Counted from the stretch's first letter, positions 40,662-50,036 are shown. The stretch is DNA of 57,170 nucleotides from Candidatus Saccharimonadota bacterium (GCA_030529385.1 JAUMWY010000003.1:1-57170), one strand, 5' to 3'. The notes: generated by a model from the sequence alone, not told the origin. Numbers and translations: made by a program.

Positions 40662-42326
40662 CTATTGTACACGATTATCATGCAGACTATCTGGTGCAAA
40701 TATCCCTGCATAGAGTTGACGCAGCACCGCCTGCACAGCAATCCGCCCAACTTCTCGCGACACAGGATTACCATCACCGGCTTTCATATGATCAACTCGG
40801 CGATGTAGCGCCTGAATCCAACGCAACGCATCATTGCCACCGTTTTTATAAGCAATATGACTAGTTTCACCGGTACGCCCCAATTTACGGTCAAGCTCCG
40901 TCAACATCTGCACCTCAACTGGTAGAGCACCAGCCATCGCCGTAGCCTTGGCTACCCGATATGGTATTTTATCACCGCTCTTAATTTCCCGCCCAATATC
41001 CGCACGATAAGCCTCATCAACTGCAGCCATAATACGCTCAACAAACGCCACTTCACCCTGCACAAATACCGGCTTACGAACACCATTAGTTGATTGCAGC
41101 GTAATATTTGGATTTGTGATTACTTCCTCAGCAAACGCCGCGAAACACTCACCTAATTCGCGTGTCTGCGAAGCGTGCATCGCCGCAATGTCCTCGTCAC
41201 TCAATTCATAGTGTCGACGCGCGTCCAGGGAGTTATCTTCAGATTTAACAATCACCTGAAAACCAAACGCATCAAGCAGTGAATAATCACCGCCATTTTT
41301 AGCAAGCTTTTTCGCCATTGAACCAATTGACTTCTGACGGAATAGCACGCGCCGCTCTACCCCGTCAATCGGAATAATCATTTCCGCAAACCGACAATTG
41401 ATACCACCATATATATCGTCGGACGTTTCATTAACGATCCAATTCACCTCTGGCGGCTCGCTCAAGCCAAACATTGTCATCGCTAGCCTGGCCGGATCCT
41501 GCTTGGTATATTCATGATACATCGCCGCCGCCTTCTCTACGATATCAGTCCTTCCCTGACCATGTAGACGATATATGTTACAACTACTGTCAATCTCCGC
41601 AGCCATTGCATCATAGCCCATCGCCTTAAGCATTGGAATATAAAATGATTCCGCTTCAAGAATATTGCGCAGTTGCTGAGAGTCACTCTGCGGCGGACGT
41701 TTGATATTATCCATCATCTCAGCAGCCTTAACGATCAGCGATTCAACATTGACATGCTTGACTAATTCCTCAAGCTCCTTACCCCGAATGGCTGGAATGT
41801 CAGTCTTCCAGTCACATCGTTCAAGCTCGCCGTCATAGGATGAATCATTAACATGCTCAGTACCACCGCCCAATTGCTGCTTAATTCTCTCGCGATAATC
41901 GCGAGCACCCATACCAATCACCACCTGGTCGTGCATAAAATTATGCACTGGATTATCGCCACCCACCTCAGAAATATACTCCGCCCAGGCAGTCTCCAGC
42001 CGCCTAGATAGTGTCGCTCGTTCATCAGTCTCCTGATGTAAAATCCTGCCCGGAACATCATGCAGCAACGCCGCATCGGCCATTTGTTTCTGCCGCTGCT
42101 CATCAAGATCCTTGCAAAACAGCCTGAGGTTGTTCAGCGTTGCGGCGGCATGCTCTATAGCACCCCAGCCCTCCCGATCAATATCAGCCGACAAACTGCG
42201 CAACAGCCGCTTCGCAGCATCTGAAGGATGCCATTCTTCCGGCGCACCATCAAGCAACACCTCGCTCAGCTCTCGAGGGCCATAATAACTACCATCTGTC
42301 ATCTGCTCCGACAGTTTTGCTTTCAT
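40662..42326 (-). CDS. Divergent RelA/SpoT-like protein (HD plus synthetase-like)
   Basis: The 554-residue protein has a region with a possible HD motif (ALLHD, 86-90) and a KAAEMMDNI helix (about 206-214), recalling the SpoT hydrolase. Later parts, RQKSIGSMAKKL (about 333-344) with DAFGFQVIV, and EVQMLTELDRKLG...TSHIAYK (about 470-495), parallel RelA/SpoT synthetase motifs (R-K-S-I and EVQ...AHW-YK). I infer a (p)ppGpp synthetase/hydrolase homologue that has drifted far; hydrolase motif HDxxED is not intact. No TGS or ACT domain is seen. Confidence 0.5.
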   Translation of the reverse strand: MKAKLSEQMTDGSYYGPRELSEVLLDGAPEEWHPSDAAKRLLRSLSADIDREGWGAIEHAAATLNNLRLFCKDLDEQRQKQMADAALLHDVPGRILHQETDERATLSRRLETAWAEYISEVGGDNPVHNFMHDQVVIGMGARDYRERIKQQLGGGTEHVNDSSYDGELERCDWKTDIPAIRGKELEELVKHVNVESLIVKAAEMMDNIKRPPQSDSQQLRNILEAESFYIPMLKAMGYDAMAAEIDSSCNIYRLHGQGRTDIVEKAAAMYHEYTKQDPARLAMTMFGLSEPPEVNWIVNETSDDIYGGINCRFAEMIIPIDGVERRVLFRQKSIGSMAKKLAKNGGDYSLLDAFGFQVIVKSEDNSLDARRHYELSDEDIAAMHASQTRELGECFAAFAEEVITNPNITLQSTNGVRKPVFVQGEVAFVERIMAAVDEAYRADIGREIKSGDKIPYRVAKATAMAGALPVEVQMLTELDRKLGRTGETSHIAYKNGGNDALRWIQALHRRVDHMKAGDGNPVSREVGRIAVQAVLRQLYAGIFAPDSLHDNRVQ

Positions 42327-42341
42327 AACCTATATATTATA

Positions 42342-42977
42342 TCACATATTGCTAAAATAATCAATGTTTTCGTGTCGGCCTACAATCTCTGCAACCTCCG
42401 ACACCGTCGTCGCCACCGGCCACATAGCACCAGCCGGCACCGACAACTCATTATACCCCGCCACCTGGATAAATGCCACACCCTCTGGCAGCTCATCGCC
42501 AATTGGTTTATCATCAACCATCCACACTCCACCGGGCATTAATTGCTGACGGAAGTACTCATGCTTTGGTCGCTGCACAACGACCACCTCGATACCCTTT
42601 AGCGACGGGCAAAGAGCGGCTTTCAGGCGCTGATAGCCATCCGGACCATAGGTCAGCACCGCCACCCGACCAACTGTCTGCGCCCACTGCATCAATTCAG
42701 GCACACCGTCATACTCCAGTCGCCCATCAGCTAACGCCGATTGCCGTAGCCGCTGCATCACTTCGCCAACATCCAACCCCAGCGCCGTCATGTGCGCCGT
42801 AAAATCATAAGCATACAAATCATCGTCATGAATGAAAAATTCATATTGTCGCGGCTGCTCCTTTGCCGCTGAAATCACCGTCGGATACCACTGCTCAAGC
42901 AGCTCCCAGCGCTGCTGGTCAAAATCACTGGTGCGAAACAGCGTCCGGTCAAGGTCAAAAAACAGCCGCCGATTCAT
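42342..42977 (-). CDS. HAD-superfamily hydrolase
   Basis: The 211-residue protein has HAD motif I FFDLDRTL (D8, D10), motif II VLTYGP (about 111-116), a Lys in RPKHEYF and motif III/IV WMVDDKPIGDELPEG (about 153-167). Such proteins are mostly phosphatases; the substrate is unknown. It overlaps the yvcK start by 4 nt and is expressed with it. Confidence 0.8.
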   Translation of the reverse strand: MNRRLFFDLDRTLFRTSDFDQQRWELLEQWYPTVISAAKEQPRQYEFFIHDDDLYAYDFTAHMTALGLDVGEVMQRLRQSALADGRLEYDGVPELMQWAQTVGRVAVLTYGPDGYQRLKAALCPSLKGIEVVVVQRPKHEYFRQQLMPGGVWMVDDKPIGDELPEGVAFIQVAGYNELSVPAGAMWPVATTVSEVAEIVGRHENIDYFSNM

Positions 42978-43972
42978 GAGAAATATATCCTCATCAATTC
43001 ACGCGCCACTCGGTCAGCATCATGGCGGATGAGGCTGCGCTGGGCCGCTAATGGATCAGCCGCCGTATGCTGGTTTATCCACGCCGTTTCAGCAATTAGG
43101 CGCTTGCCCGAAGCACGATACGGTTTTTTGCGCAACAGCTCTTTATCCCATGCCACCAACATCTCACCATCACGCGCGTATTTCTCGATCAATGATTTAT
43201 TCGGCTGATGGTTATTATATAACACATAATCAAGCGACACGCCAGCAAACCGCTCAATCTCATCCGCATAATCCGCCACCGTGAAATTGTCAGTTTGACC
43301 TGGCTTATTGACTAAATTACAAACATAAACCTTTTTAGCACTCGTTTCTGCCAGCGCCCGCGTCACACCACGCACCAGCAGCGCCGGCGCCAAACTGCCG
43401 TACAGCAATCCCGGCGCAATCACCACCAAATCAGCATCAACAATAGCTTGGCGCGCCCGCGGATTAATGGTAGCCGGCGGGCTCAGCTCCAGCCATGGCC
43501 GCTCGCCGCGCGGTATCACTAGCGACTCAGCGGCATGTTGGCCATTCACCACCGTGCCATCCTGCAACTTCACTGACATTTTTGTATCGTCAAGCGTAAT
43601 CGGATAGACCCGACCATTCACCCCTAAAACCTCACTGGCCGTCTCCACCGCCTCGGCAAAACTACCTGTCATCTTCTCCAATGCCGCCATAAACAAATTA
43701 CCGAACGCATGCCCCTTCATGCTACCTTCATCAAACCGGTAATTGAACAAGTCACGCACTTTTGGCGAATTACTCAGCGCCACCAAACACTGCCGAACAT
43801 CGCCCGGCGGCAATACACCCAGCTCATCACGCAGCTGCCCGGTTGAGCCGCCATCATCAACCATATTCACCAGCGCCGTGATATTATGCGTGTAATGTTT
43901 CAGCGCTGATAGCAATGTAAAACTACCCGTCCCGCCGCCAATCACTACTACTTTAATACCGACCAGATCCAT
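42974..43972 (-). CDS. yvcK: YvcK/CofD-like protein (gluconeogenesis factor family)
   Basis: The 332-residue protein shows VVIGGGTGSFTLLSAL (9-24), VNMVDDGGSTGQLRDELGVLPPGDVRQC (split near 36-63), FNYRF, GHAFGNLFMAAL and NLVNKPGQTDNFTVADY, all typical of YvcK, which binds UDP-sugars and links carbon flow with cell-wall synthesis and shape in monoderms. CofD is a relative but lacks this context. Overlap with the HAD gene. Confidence 0.9.
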   Translation of the reverse strand: MDLVGIKVVVIGGGTGSFTLLSALKHYTHNITALVNMVDDGGSTGQLRDELGVLPPGDVRQCLVALSNSPKVRDLFNYRFDEGSMKGHAFGNLFMAALEKMTGSFAEAVETASEVLGVNGRVYPITLDDTKMSVKLQDGTVVNGQHAAESLVIPRGERPWLELSPPATINPRARQAIVDADLVVIAPGLLYGSLAPALLVRGVTRALAETSAKKVYVCNLVNKPGQTDNFTVADYADEIERFAGVSLDYVLYNNHQPNKSLIEKYARDGEMLVAWDKELLRKKPYRASGKRLIAETAWINQHTAADPLAAQRSLIRHDADRVARELMRIYFS

Positions 43973-43981
43973 ATATGACCT

Positions 43982-44770
43982 CTACGCTTTCTTCTTCTTA
44001 CCAACCTTCGCTAGATACTCTTCAGCATCACGAATTAGAAATAGGCTCACGTCATCCATGGTGCGGCCGGCCTTATGAAACGGCTTGCTAATCACCCGAA
44101 TCAGTACAATCATATATACCAGCACAAAACTAATCAGCCCCACCACCATCAGACTGGCGAAAAATGGGTCAATGTTTGTGAACAGCAGCAATCCAATCAC
44201 CACCACGACAATTGACCGCCCCAGCAGCGTGGCTGACGGCAGCGACTGAATACGCTGAATATAATTCACTCGGTGACGATGCCGCAACAAAACCGCTTGT
44301 TGCTGCTTTAATTTCACCACAAAGTTCGGCGGTACCTTGCCCTGCTCCATGGCCACAAAATACGGCAGCAGCGCCCGAATATCCTCCCGCGCATCATATG
44401 ATTTACGGCGCACATCCTCAGTAAAGCTCTTGGCAATGGTGCGCAGCTGCCGGCGGTAGCCATCAAGATCAAACACTGGATAGGATTGATGAATTGACGC
44501 CGCATCATCATACAAGTCTTCTAAGGTCGCCGCAAACTCGGCCGGCATACGCTCAGACTCTTTGTAATCAGCCATCGCCACCGACAGCAGAAAACCGATG
44601 ACAAAAATAGCACTGGAAATGACGCTGTTGTGCATTGAACTCTGCTCAATCGGCTCAAAACCCAGGCGATGCAGTAGATATTTCACCGCCACCACCGCCG
44701 TAGCGGCAATCAGGGCGATAATGAAGATCTTCAGCACTTGTTTTTTAGGGACAATCTCTTTGGCTCGCAT
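43982..44770 (-). CDS. Four-helix membrane protein with cytoplasmic helical middle
   Basis: The 262-residue protein has two N-terminal membrane helices (about 14-32, 48-66), a helical charged middle (70-178) and two more membrane helices (about 182-199, 205-226), ending in a Lys-rich tail. The layout recalls bestrophin-like/DUF4239 proteins, but I see no decisive motif. TATACT ends 6 nt before ATG 44770: leaderless. Confidence 0.6.
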   Translation of the reverse strand: MRAKEIVPKKQVLKIFIIALIAATAVVAVKYLLHRLGFEPIEQSSMHNSVISSAIFVIGFLLSVAMADYKESERMPAEFAATLEDLYDDAASIHQSYPVFDLDGYRRQLRTIAKSFTEDVRRKSYDAREDIRALLPYFVAMEQGKVPPNFVVKLKQQQAVLLRHRHRVNYIQRIQSLPSATLLGRSIVVVVIGLLLFTNIDPFFASLMVVGLISFVLVYMIVLIRVISKPFHKAGRTMDDVSLFLIRDAEEYLAKVGKKKKA

Positions 44771-44803
44771 AGCCTTAGTATAGCAGATTACCGAGTTTGA
44801 CGC

Positions 44804-45706
44804 TTATGGCTGAAGGACGAGGAGTAGCGTGCCAGCCACGATAACCACCAGCCCCAGCAATGCCCGTGGTGATACTTTTTCACGCAGAATTAACACCGAA
44901 AACAGCACCGTCGGCACAATGCTCAGTTTATCAATCGGCACCACAACACTGGCCGGCCCCTGCTGCAAGGCCGCAAAGTACAGCAACCAACTACCACCCG
45001 TCGCTAGCGCCGACAGACCCAAAAACAGCATACTGCGCCGGTCAATCCGCCGCACCTCGGCCTGCTTGCCACTGACCAGCACCATCAGCCACGCCATCAC
45101 CAGCACTACAATCGTCCGCAGCGCCGTGCCCAGCGACGAATCAACGCCCTGCATACCAATCTTGGCCAAAATAGCCGTCAGCGCCGCTGCCACAGCCGCA
45201 GCCACTGCATACATCAGCCAGCCATAGCCACGGGTCGCACGGCCGCTACCGGCCTTCGGCTCAATCATCGCATACGTGCCTATGCCAATAAGCACCATCG
45301 CATATGCACCCGCCACGCTGAGCGGCTCGCCCAATATCACCACCGCCAACAGCATCGTCATAATCAAACTAGATTTATCCACCGGCGCCACCTTATTGAC
45401 ATCACCGTGCCGCAGCGCCTTAAAATACGCCAGCCAACTCACGCCCGTCGCCACGCCCGACAAGCCTAAAAACAGCCAATGTTGCGGCGTTAAGGCTTGT
45501 AATTTGTACACCAAAGCCTCCCCGAGCGGTAATGCCGGCTCAGCGGCAGCGATGGTCAATAACGCAATCAACCAGGTAAATCCCAGCACCATCGTCGTGC
45601 GCACCGCCGTGGCCACCGTCGCATCAACCTGCCGAACACCAAGTTTCGCCAAAATCGCCACCGCCCCAGCCAGCAGCGCCGAACCAATTGCATAAACTAT
45701 CCACAT
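44804..45706 (-). CDS. EamA/DMT-family transporter
   Basis: The 300-residue protein has ten membrane helices arranged as two EamA repeats; each has the ALLAGAVAILAKLG / ALTAILAKIG start and a WLLYF/WLAYFKAL plus PVDKSS/PIDKLS segment. DMT proteins move amino acids, nucleotide sugars or metabolites; the substrate here is unknown. TATAAT ends 7 nt before ATG 45706, so the mRNA looks leaderless. Confidence 0.85.
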   Translation of the reverse strand: MWIVYAIGSALLAGAVAILAKLGVRQVDATVATAVRTTMVLGFTWLIALLTIAAAEPALPLGEALVYKLQALTPQHWLFLGLSGVATGVSWLAYFKALRHGDVNKVAPVDKSSLIMTMLLAVVILGEPLSVAGAYAMVLIGIGTYAMIEPKAGSGRATRGYGWLMYAVAAAVAAALTAILAKIGMQGVDSSLGTALRTIVVLVMAWLMVLVSGKQAEVRRIDRRSMLFLGLSALATGGSWLLYFAALQQGPASVVVPIDKLSIVPTVLFSVLILREKVSPRALLGLVVIVAGTLLLVLQP

Positions 45707-45766
45707 TTGCTCAATTATAGCACAGCGACCAGCAGCCTAGCGTTCCGTTTATCATACGCACCCCTG

Positions 45767-46018
45767 CTAGTTCGGGAGTATCATATCAATCAAAAGCCAG
45801 CTTGGATTATTCTGACGAATACTCGTAACCGACAAGCTAATAGAGCAAAGGGCGCCGATGCCAACCAGTGTTGACCAAAACCAACCAAGTTGGCCAGCAA
45901 ACAGAATCACCAGCACCAGTACAACCGCATTCAATATCGCCCATATACTAGCAGTGGCAACCAGCAGACAGTTACTGGCGATAATAGCGTTTCGCTCCTG
46001 TCTATATTTATTCGCAAT
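45767..46018 (-). CDS. Possible small membrane protein without a standard start
   Basis: An open frame of about 83 codons ends at 45767 and encodes two clear membrane helices (VATASIWAILNAVVLVLVIL, then WFWSTLVGIGALCSISLSV). No ATG, GTG or TTG precedes the first helix; the first usable codon is an ATT near 46018, 3 nt after the stop of the upstream TPR-like gene. It may use a rare start, be joined by frameshift, or be a remnant. Confidence 0.35.
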   Translation of the reverse strand: MANKYRQERNAIIASNCLLVATASIWAILNAVVLVLVILFAGQLGWFWSTLVGIGALCSISLSVTSIRQNNPSWLLIDMILPN

Positions 46019-46020
46019 AA

Positions 46021-46884
46021 CTATAGTACCCCACTCGCCACAGATTTAATCCATGCGTAGACCTGCAATATACCGACCATAATCAAACCGGCGATAACTA
46101 TTAAAGCCAAGATCGCGATCAATGACCCTAAAATTTTTACAACTTGAGTAAAACTGGGACGATGAATAAACTTTTCTTTTGATTCAATTCGCCTAATTAA
46201 CCATAATATCCAGGTTAGTGCCACTACTAATGATATATTCACGACAGCAATCTCCCAAATACCCCTTTTCTGAGATAGCGCCTGAACGTTGGAAAATATA
46301 AGAGCTATAATTGCAGTAAAAAGTCCCATCAGCTCAATAGTCCGCTGCTTCTCCCGAGATAGCCTGTTTTCAATATATTGTATATCATTATAGAGCTTTG
46401 TACTGTAGATTAAGCTTCTAATATCACTCCGCAAGCTTGCCATGTCAGTGCGCGTCCTCGTCTTATCCTCAAACCAGAACTTGAAGGTATCGGCATCTTT
46501 AAAGCGATCAGCTATATCTTCACTAATACTGTCATTGTTGTAAAGGGCTATGGCTTTATCTATGGACGAAAGAGCCTCGTTCAGATCCTCCATGGTAGGG
46601 TTCTTTGCGACAATTAGTTCGGCATATTGCTTATGGAGCTTTGAGGGGGGATTGGGATATTTTATGCCAGCGGCAGCAACTCCATAGGCCTCATCCACCT
46701 CCCCCATTTGCATATAAACATCAACTATGAGTGAGCTTACAAATGCCTTAATATCGGTTATACTAAGCATCTCTTGCAGCGCAGTCAAAGCTTCTGGAAA
46801 GTTATCCCTGCTATAGGCGTTCTGATAGCGGGCAAAGAGCTCGTCCTCACGAGAATGCTCACTATCCTTTCTGGTGTTTGCCAT
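46021..46884 (-). CDS. TPR-like membrane protein
   Basis: The 287-residue protein has a helical TPR-like N-terminal half (about 15-165) and three membrane helices (about 188-205, 212-230, 250-278). I do not recognise a family. The gene starts directly after glyQS (ATG at 46884 next to the glyQS stop at 46885), so it is likely co-transcribed with it. Confidence 0.6.
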   Translation of the reverse strand: MANTRKDSEHSREDELFARYQNAYSRDNFPEALTALQEMLSITDIKAFVSSLIVDVYMQMGEVDEAYGVAAAGIKYPNPPSKLHKQYAELIVAKNPTMEDLNEALSSIDKAIALYNNDSISEDIADRFKDADTFKFWFEDKTRTRTDMASLRSDIRSLIYSTKLYNDIQYIENRLSREKQRTIELMGLFTAIIALIFSNVQALSQKRGIWEIAVVNISLVVALTWILWLIRRIESKEKFIHRPSFTQVVKILGSLIAILALIVIAGLIMVGILQVYAWIKSVASGVL

Positions 46885-48228
46885 CTACACTAAACCCTCA
46901 ATCGCCACCCGCTGCTGCTCCGTCGTATCCCGCTCGCGTACCGTCACAGTGCCGTCCTCCAGTGTCTGGAAGTCGATCACTACGCAGTGCGGGGTGCCGA
47001 TTTCGTCTTGGCGGCGGTAGCGTTTGCCGATATTGCCGTTGTCGTCCCACATGACCGCCCCGTGCTTTTTCTTGAGCACGCGGTAGACTTCACGGGCCTT
47101 CTCCACCAATTCTGGCTTATTTTTCAGCAGTGGCGATACGGCAAATTTGACTGGTGCCAGGTGTTCTGGCAAGCGCAAATAGACACGCTTTTCACCATTG
47201 ACTTCATCCTCGGTGTAGGCTGCTGATAGCACCGCCATCACTGCACGCTCCACGCCAAAACTTGGCTCAATTACATGCGGCACAAACTTTTCGTTCGTCC
47301 CCTTCACCTGATATTCCATACTCTTTTTGCTGACCCGCTGAATATTGCCGAGGTCAAAATCGGTGCGATAAGCAATCCCCATTAGCTCTTCTTTACCGAT
47401 CGGATATTCATACTCAATATCAATGGTCTTTTTACTGTAATGCGCGCGGTCTTCTGCTGGCACGTCAAGTTCGTGAATGTGTTCTGGTTTTAGACCAAGC
47501 TTACCCAAAAAATCGTGCGTGCTGGCTAGCAACTCATCAAACGCTGCTTGCCATTCATCTGGGTGAACAAAATATTCGATTTCCATCTGCTCAAACTCGC
47601 GTGAGCGGAAGATAAAATCGCGCGGAGCGATTTCGTTACGAAACGCCTTACCCATCTGCGCCAAACCAAACGGCAAGTTTGGATAAAAGGTATCAACCAC
47701 GTTTTTGAAATTGGTGAAGATGCCTTGGGCGGTTTCGGGGCGAAGATACGAAATCGAGGCGTCATCTGCCGTTGGGCCAACGTGCGTTTTAAACATCATA
47801 TTAAAGGTGCGAGATTTGCTGAGCGGATTGCCATCTGGACTTTTAATGCCGTGTTCGATAATTGCCGCATCCATCTGCTCCATGGTCATACCATCAGGAT
47901 TCACGCCATTATCCTTCAAGATATGATCGGTGCGGTAGCGACGCTTGTTCACCGTATCTTCACACAGCGGATCAACAAACGTATCAACATGCCCACTCGC
48001 CTGCCAGACTTTTTGGTTCATCAAAATCGCAGCATCAACACCGTACATGTCGTCTCGGCTATCGACAAAGTGCTGCCACCACAAATTCATAATATTGCGC
48101 TTTAAGGCCACGCCCAATGGACCGTAATCCCAGGTGCCACTCAGGCCGCCATAGACATCCGACCCCTGATAAATAAACCCGCGACGCTTACATAAACTGA
48201 CTAGATCTTCCATTTTCGTTTGACTCAC
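46885..48228 (-). CDS. glyQS: Glycyl-tRNA synthetase (alpha2 type)
   Basis: The enzyme charges tRNA-Gly. The protein of about 447 residues has the class II core: SDVYGGLSGTWDYGPLG near the N-terminus, YLRPETAQGIF, motif 2 FRNEIAPRDFIFRSREFEQ, and motif 3 IEPSFGVERAVMAVL, then an anticodon-binding domain. This is the eukaryote/archaea-like dimeric form used by many CPR and Gram-positive bacteria. The start is taken as GTG 48228 (VSQTKMEDLV) with GAAAGGGAAG upstream; ATG 48213 is an alternative. A small hairpin precedes the ribosome binding site. Confidence 0.92.
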   Translation of the reverse strand: MSQTKMEDLVSLCKRRGFIYQGSDVYGGLSGTWDYGPLGVALKRNIMNLWWQHFVDSRDDMYGVDAAILMNQKVWQASGHVDTFVDPLCEDTVNKRRYRTDHILKDNGVNPDGMTMEQMDAAIIEHGIKSPDGNPLSKSRTFNMMFKTHVGPTADDASISYLRPETAQGIFTNFKNVVDTFYPNLPFGLAQMGKAFRNEIAPRDFIFRSREFEQMEIEYFVHPDEWQAAFDELLASTHDFLGKLGLKPEHIHELDVPAEDRAHYSKKTIDIEYEYPIGKEELMGIAYRTDFDLGNIQRVSKKSMEYQVKGTNEKFVPHVIEPSFGVERAVMAVLSAAYTEDEVNGEKRVYLRLPEHLAPVKFAVSPLLKNKPELVEKAREVYRVLKKKHGAVMWDDNGNIGKRYRRQDEIGTPHCVVIDFQTLEDGTVTVRERDTTEQQRVAIEGLV

Positions 48229-48245
48229 GAAGACTTCCCTTTCTC

Positions 48246-48289
48246 CACGTTGGCAACGTGGCGGTATCACATTATTTATGCCCATTATA
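48246..48289 (-). promoter_or_regulatory. glyQS promoter and leader hairpin
   Basis: On minus, an extended -10 TGGTATAAT (TATAAT 48289-48284) gives a leader of about 50 nt that contains the perfect hairpin CCACGTT/AACGTGG (48262-48246) just before the GAAAGGGAAG site. No T-box structure fits in this length. The hairpin could act as an operator or modulate initiation. Confidence 0.5.
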
Positions 48290-48295
48290 CCACAG

Positions 48296-48970
48296 TTATA
48301 CCGCCGCATGTTGCCGAGCCAGCAGCCAGCACCCCGGCAAAATTGCCGCAATACCGCCAATTTGCGCCACCACTGCCAACGGCTTGGCCTGCATCAGGCG
48401 CAGCAGTTTAATGTGATCGGCCGTCATATCACCCTGCTCACTCGGCCGCAGCGCCTTTTCGCTCATATCATACATATACCGCTTTTCCGACACCAACGCC
48501 TGCCCCATGACGTCAGTTCGCAGATTCAACTCATCACCCAGCAGCGCCGCATATTGCATAAAAAACCACGCCTCAATCAACTGCCGGTCGGTTGACTCAT
48601 TCAGCTGCGCCAGTGTCTGCTGCAACACCGAAAACCATTCTGGCTCATCAATGGTTTCAGTGGCCCGCGCCACCAATTGTAGCACTTGATAGGCCGTTTG
48701 CATGCGTTCGTAATCTGTTAAAATATGGCGATAAAATTCCTTTAATCGGGCACTGGTCAACATGCCCAGTTCACCCCGCCCACTACGCACCACCACATCG
48801 CACAGCGCAAATAATTCAATCCCGCCGGCCAATTTACTCTTCTCGCGTCGCACTCCCTTGGCGATCACCGCGCGGCGCCCCTTTGGCGTCAGTAGCTGCA
48901 AAATCCGATCCGCCTCGCCGTAATCCGTCCGCCTGAGCACAATCGCCTGCAGTCGCTCACTTTGGCTCAT
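48296..48970 (-). CDS. recO: DNA repair protein RecO
   Basis: RecO anneals DNA and helps RecR load RecA. The 224-residue protein has the OB-fold N-terminus (LQAIVLRRTDYGEADRILQLLTP, split near 7-29, then AVIAKGVRREKSKLAG) and the helical C-terminal domain. The zinc-finger Cys residues found in some RecO proteins are absent. The start overlaps the response-regulator stop (ATGA), placing it in one operon with the two-component pair. Confidence 0.88.
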   Translation of the reverse strand: MSQSERLQAIVLRRTDYGEADRILQLLTPKGRRAVIAKGVRREKSKLAGGIELFALCDVVVRSGRGELGMLTSARLKEFYRHILTDYERMQTAYQVLQLVARATETIDEPEWFSVLQQTLAQLNESTDRQLIEAWFFMQYAALLGDELNLRTDVMGQALVSEKRYMYDMSEKALRPSEQGDMTADHIKLLRLMQAKPLAVVAQIGGIAAILPGCWLLARQHAAV

Positions 48971-49326
48971 ACCAAGACCTCCTCTAGCGCCAGCATCACC
49001 TCGCTCGGTGTCACCCGCGATTTATCAAGCACCGCCCGCACCCCAAATGGCGCCAACTCCGCCGAGTCCAGCGCCACGCCACTACACACCACCACTGGCA
49101 ATACCGCCAGATCGCCATGGCTCTGCAGCTCATGCAGCAGCGCCATACCCGTCTCGCCCGCCAACAACATATCCATACACAGCGCATCCGGCTGCCGCTC
49201 ATCCACCGCCACAATCGCCTGCCCGGGCGACGACACAACAGTGCTCTCTGCGCCAACCCTCGCCGCATATCGCTCTAGTAGTGCCGCCCAGGCTGGATCA
49301 TCCTCAACAATCAACACGCGCTTCAT
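48967..49326 (-). CDS. Single-domain response regulator (CheY-like)
   Basis: The 119-residue receiver has the acidic pair D9-D10, phospho-acceptor D52 (LCMDML), Ser82 and K102. It has no output domain, so it must act by protein contact. It overlaps the histidine-kinase gene by 4 nt upstream and recO by 4 nt downstream. Confidence 0.88.
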   Translation of the reverse strand: MKRVLIVEDDPAWAALLERYAARVGAESTVVSSPGQAIVAVDERQPDALCMDMLLAGETGMALLHELQSHGDLAVLPVVVCSGVALDSAELAPFGVRAVLDKSRVTPSEVMLALEEVLV

Positions 49327-50036
49327 AGCAAACTCAACTGCCGACTCAGCGGCATATCAACATAAAACGTTAGCCCATCGCGGTGCCGAATCAGCCCAAT
49401 CCGCCCGCCCATCGCTTTAGCAAATTGACTCGCCACAAACACCCCTAGTCCACTACTGTCCGGCCGAGTGCGCACCGACTTGCGCTGCTCCATTTCATCC
49501 ACCAGCCGCCGATACTCTGCCCGACTCATCATCGGCCCAAAATCGCGCACACTTAGGCGCATCATATCGCCCCGCTGGCCAACCTTCACCTGAATTGTCG
49601 CCGATGCCTCACTGTAACGCAGTGCATTGTCCACAAAATTCGCCACAATCCGCTCTAGCAGCGTACGATTTGCCACCACCAGGTGCCGCATCCGCCCGCC
49701 CCGCGGCCAGCTCACCTGCCGCTGATACACCCGCATCATCGGCGCCATTTCCCGCGCCATCTGCTGACACACCGCCAGCGGATTGACCGGCTCTAATGGA
49801 AATAGGCTCGGCGTCATATTGGCTGCCTGCGACAAATCAGTCACTGTTCGCAGTGCTCGCTCGGCAGTCAAGCGAATCTGCTGCTGCAAAGCCTGGGCGT
49901 CGTCAGCCGCCACGCCCGCGTCAATCACCAAGCTCAACTGCCGTATCAACGCCAACGGCGCCTTCAACTCATGCGCCGCCACCGCGACACTCGGCAATCC
50001 TCCAAATTCCCCCTGACTCCACTGCGCATCCGCCAT
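49323..50036 (-). CDS. Soluble sensor histidine kinase
   Basis: The 237-residue protein has the H-box AHELKAPLAL (H22), N-box NFVDNALRYS (about 140-149), VRDFGP and the G2 box SSGLGVFVASQFAKAMGG (about 196-213). It has no membrane span and almost no sensor region ahead of the H-box, so the signal is cytoplasmic or comes from a partner protein. TATACT ends 8 nt before ATG 50036. Confidence 0.88.
   Translation of the reverse strand: MADAQWSQGEFGGLPSVAVAAHELKAPLALIRQLSLVIDAGVAADDAQALQQQIRLTAERALRTVTDLSQAANMTPSLFPLEPVNPLAVCQQMAREMAPMMRVYQRQVSWPRGGRMRHLVVANRTLLERIVANFVDNALRYSEASATIQVKVGQRGDMMRLSVRDFGPMMSRAEYRRLVDEMEQRKSVRTRPDSSGLGVFVASQFAKAMGGRIGLIRHRDGLTFYVDMPLSRQLSLL

Noticed and set aside
45858-46049. 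63-codon plus-strand ORF
   Set aside because: Shadow of the membrane-protein-like frame on the opposite strand; low-complexity translation and no ribosome binding site.
48229-48290. T-box riboswitch before glyQS
   Set aside because: The leader is only about 50 nt, too short for T-box elements.
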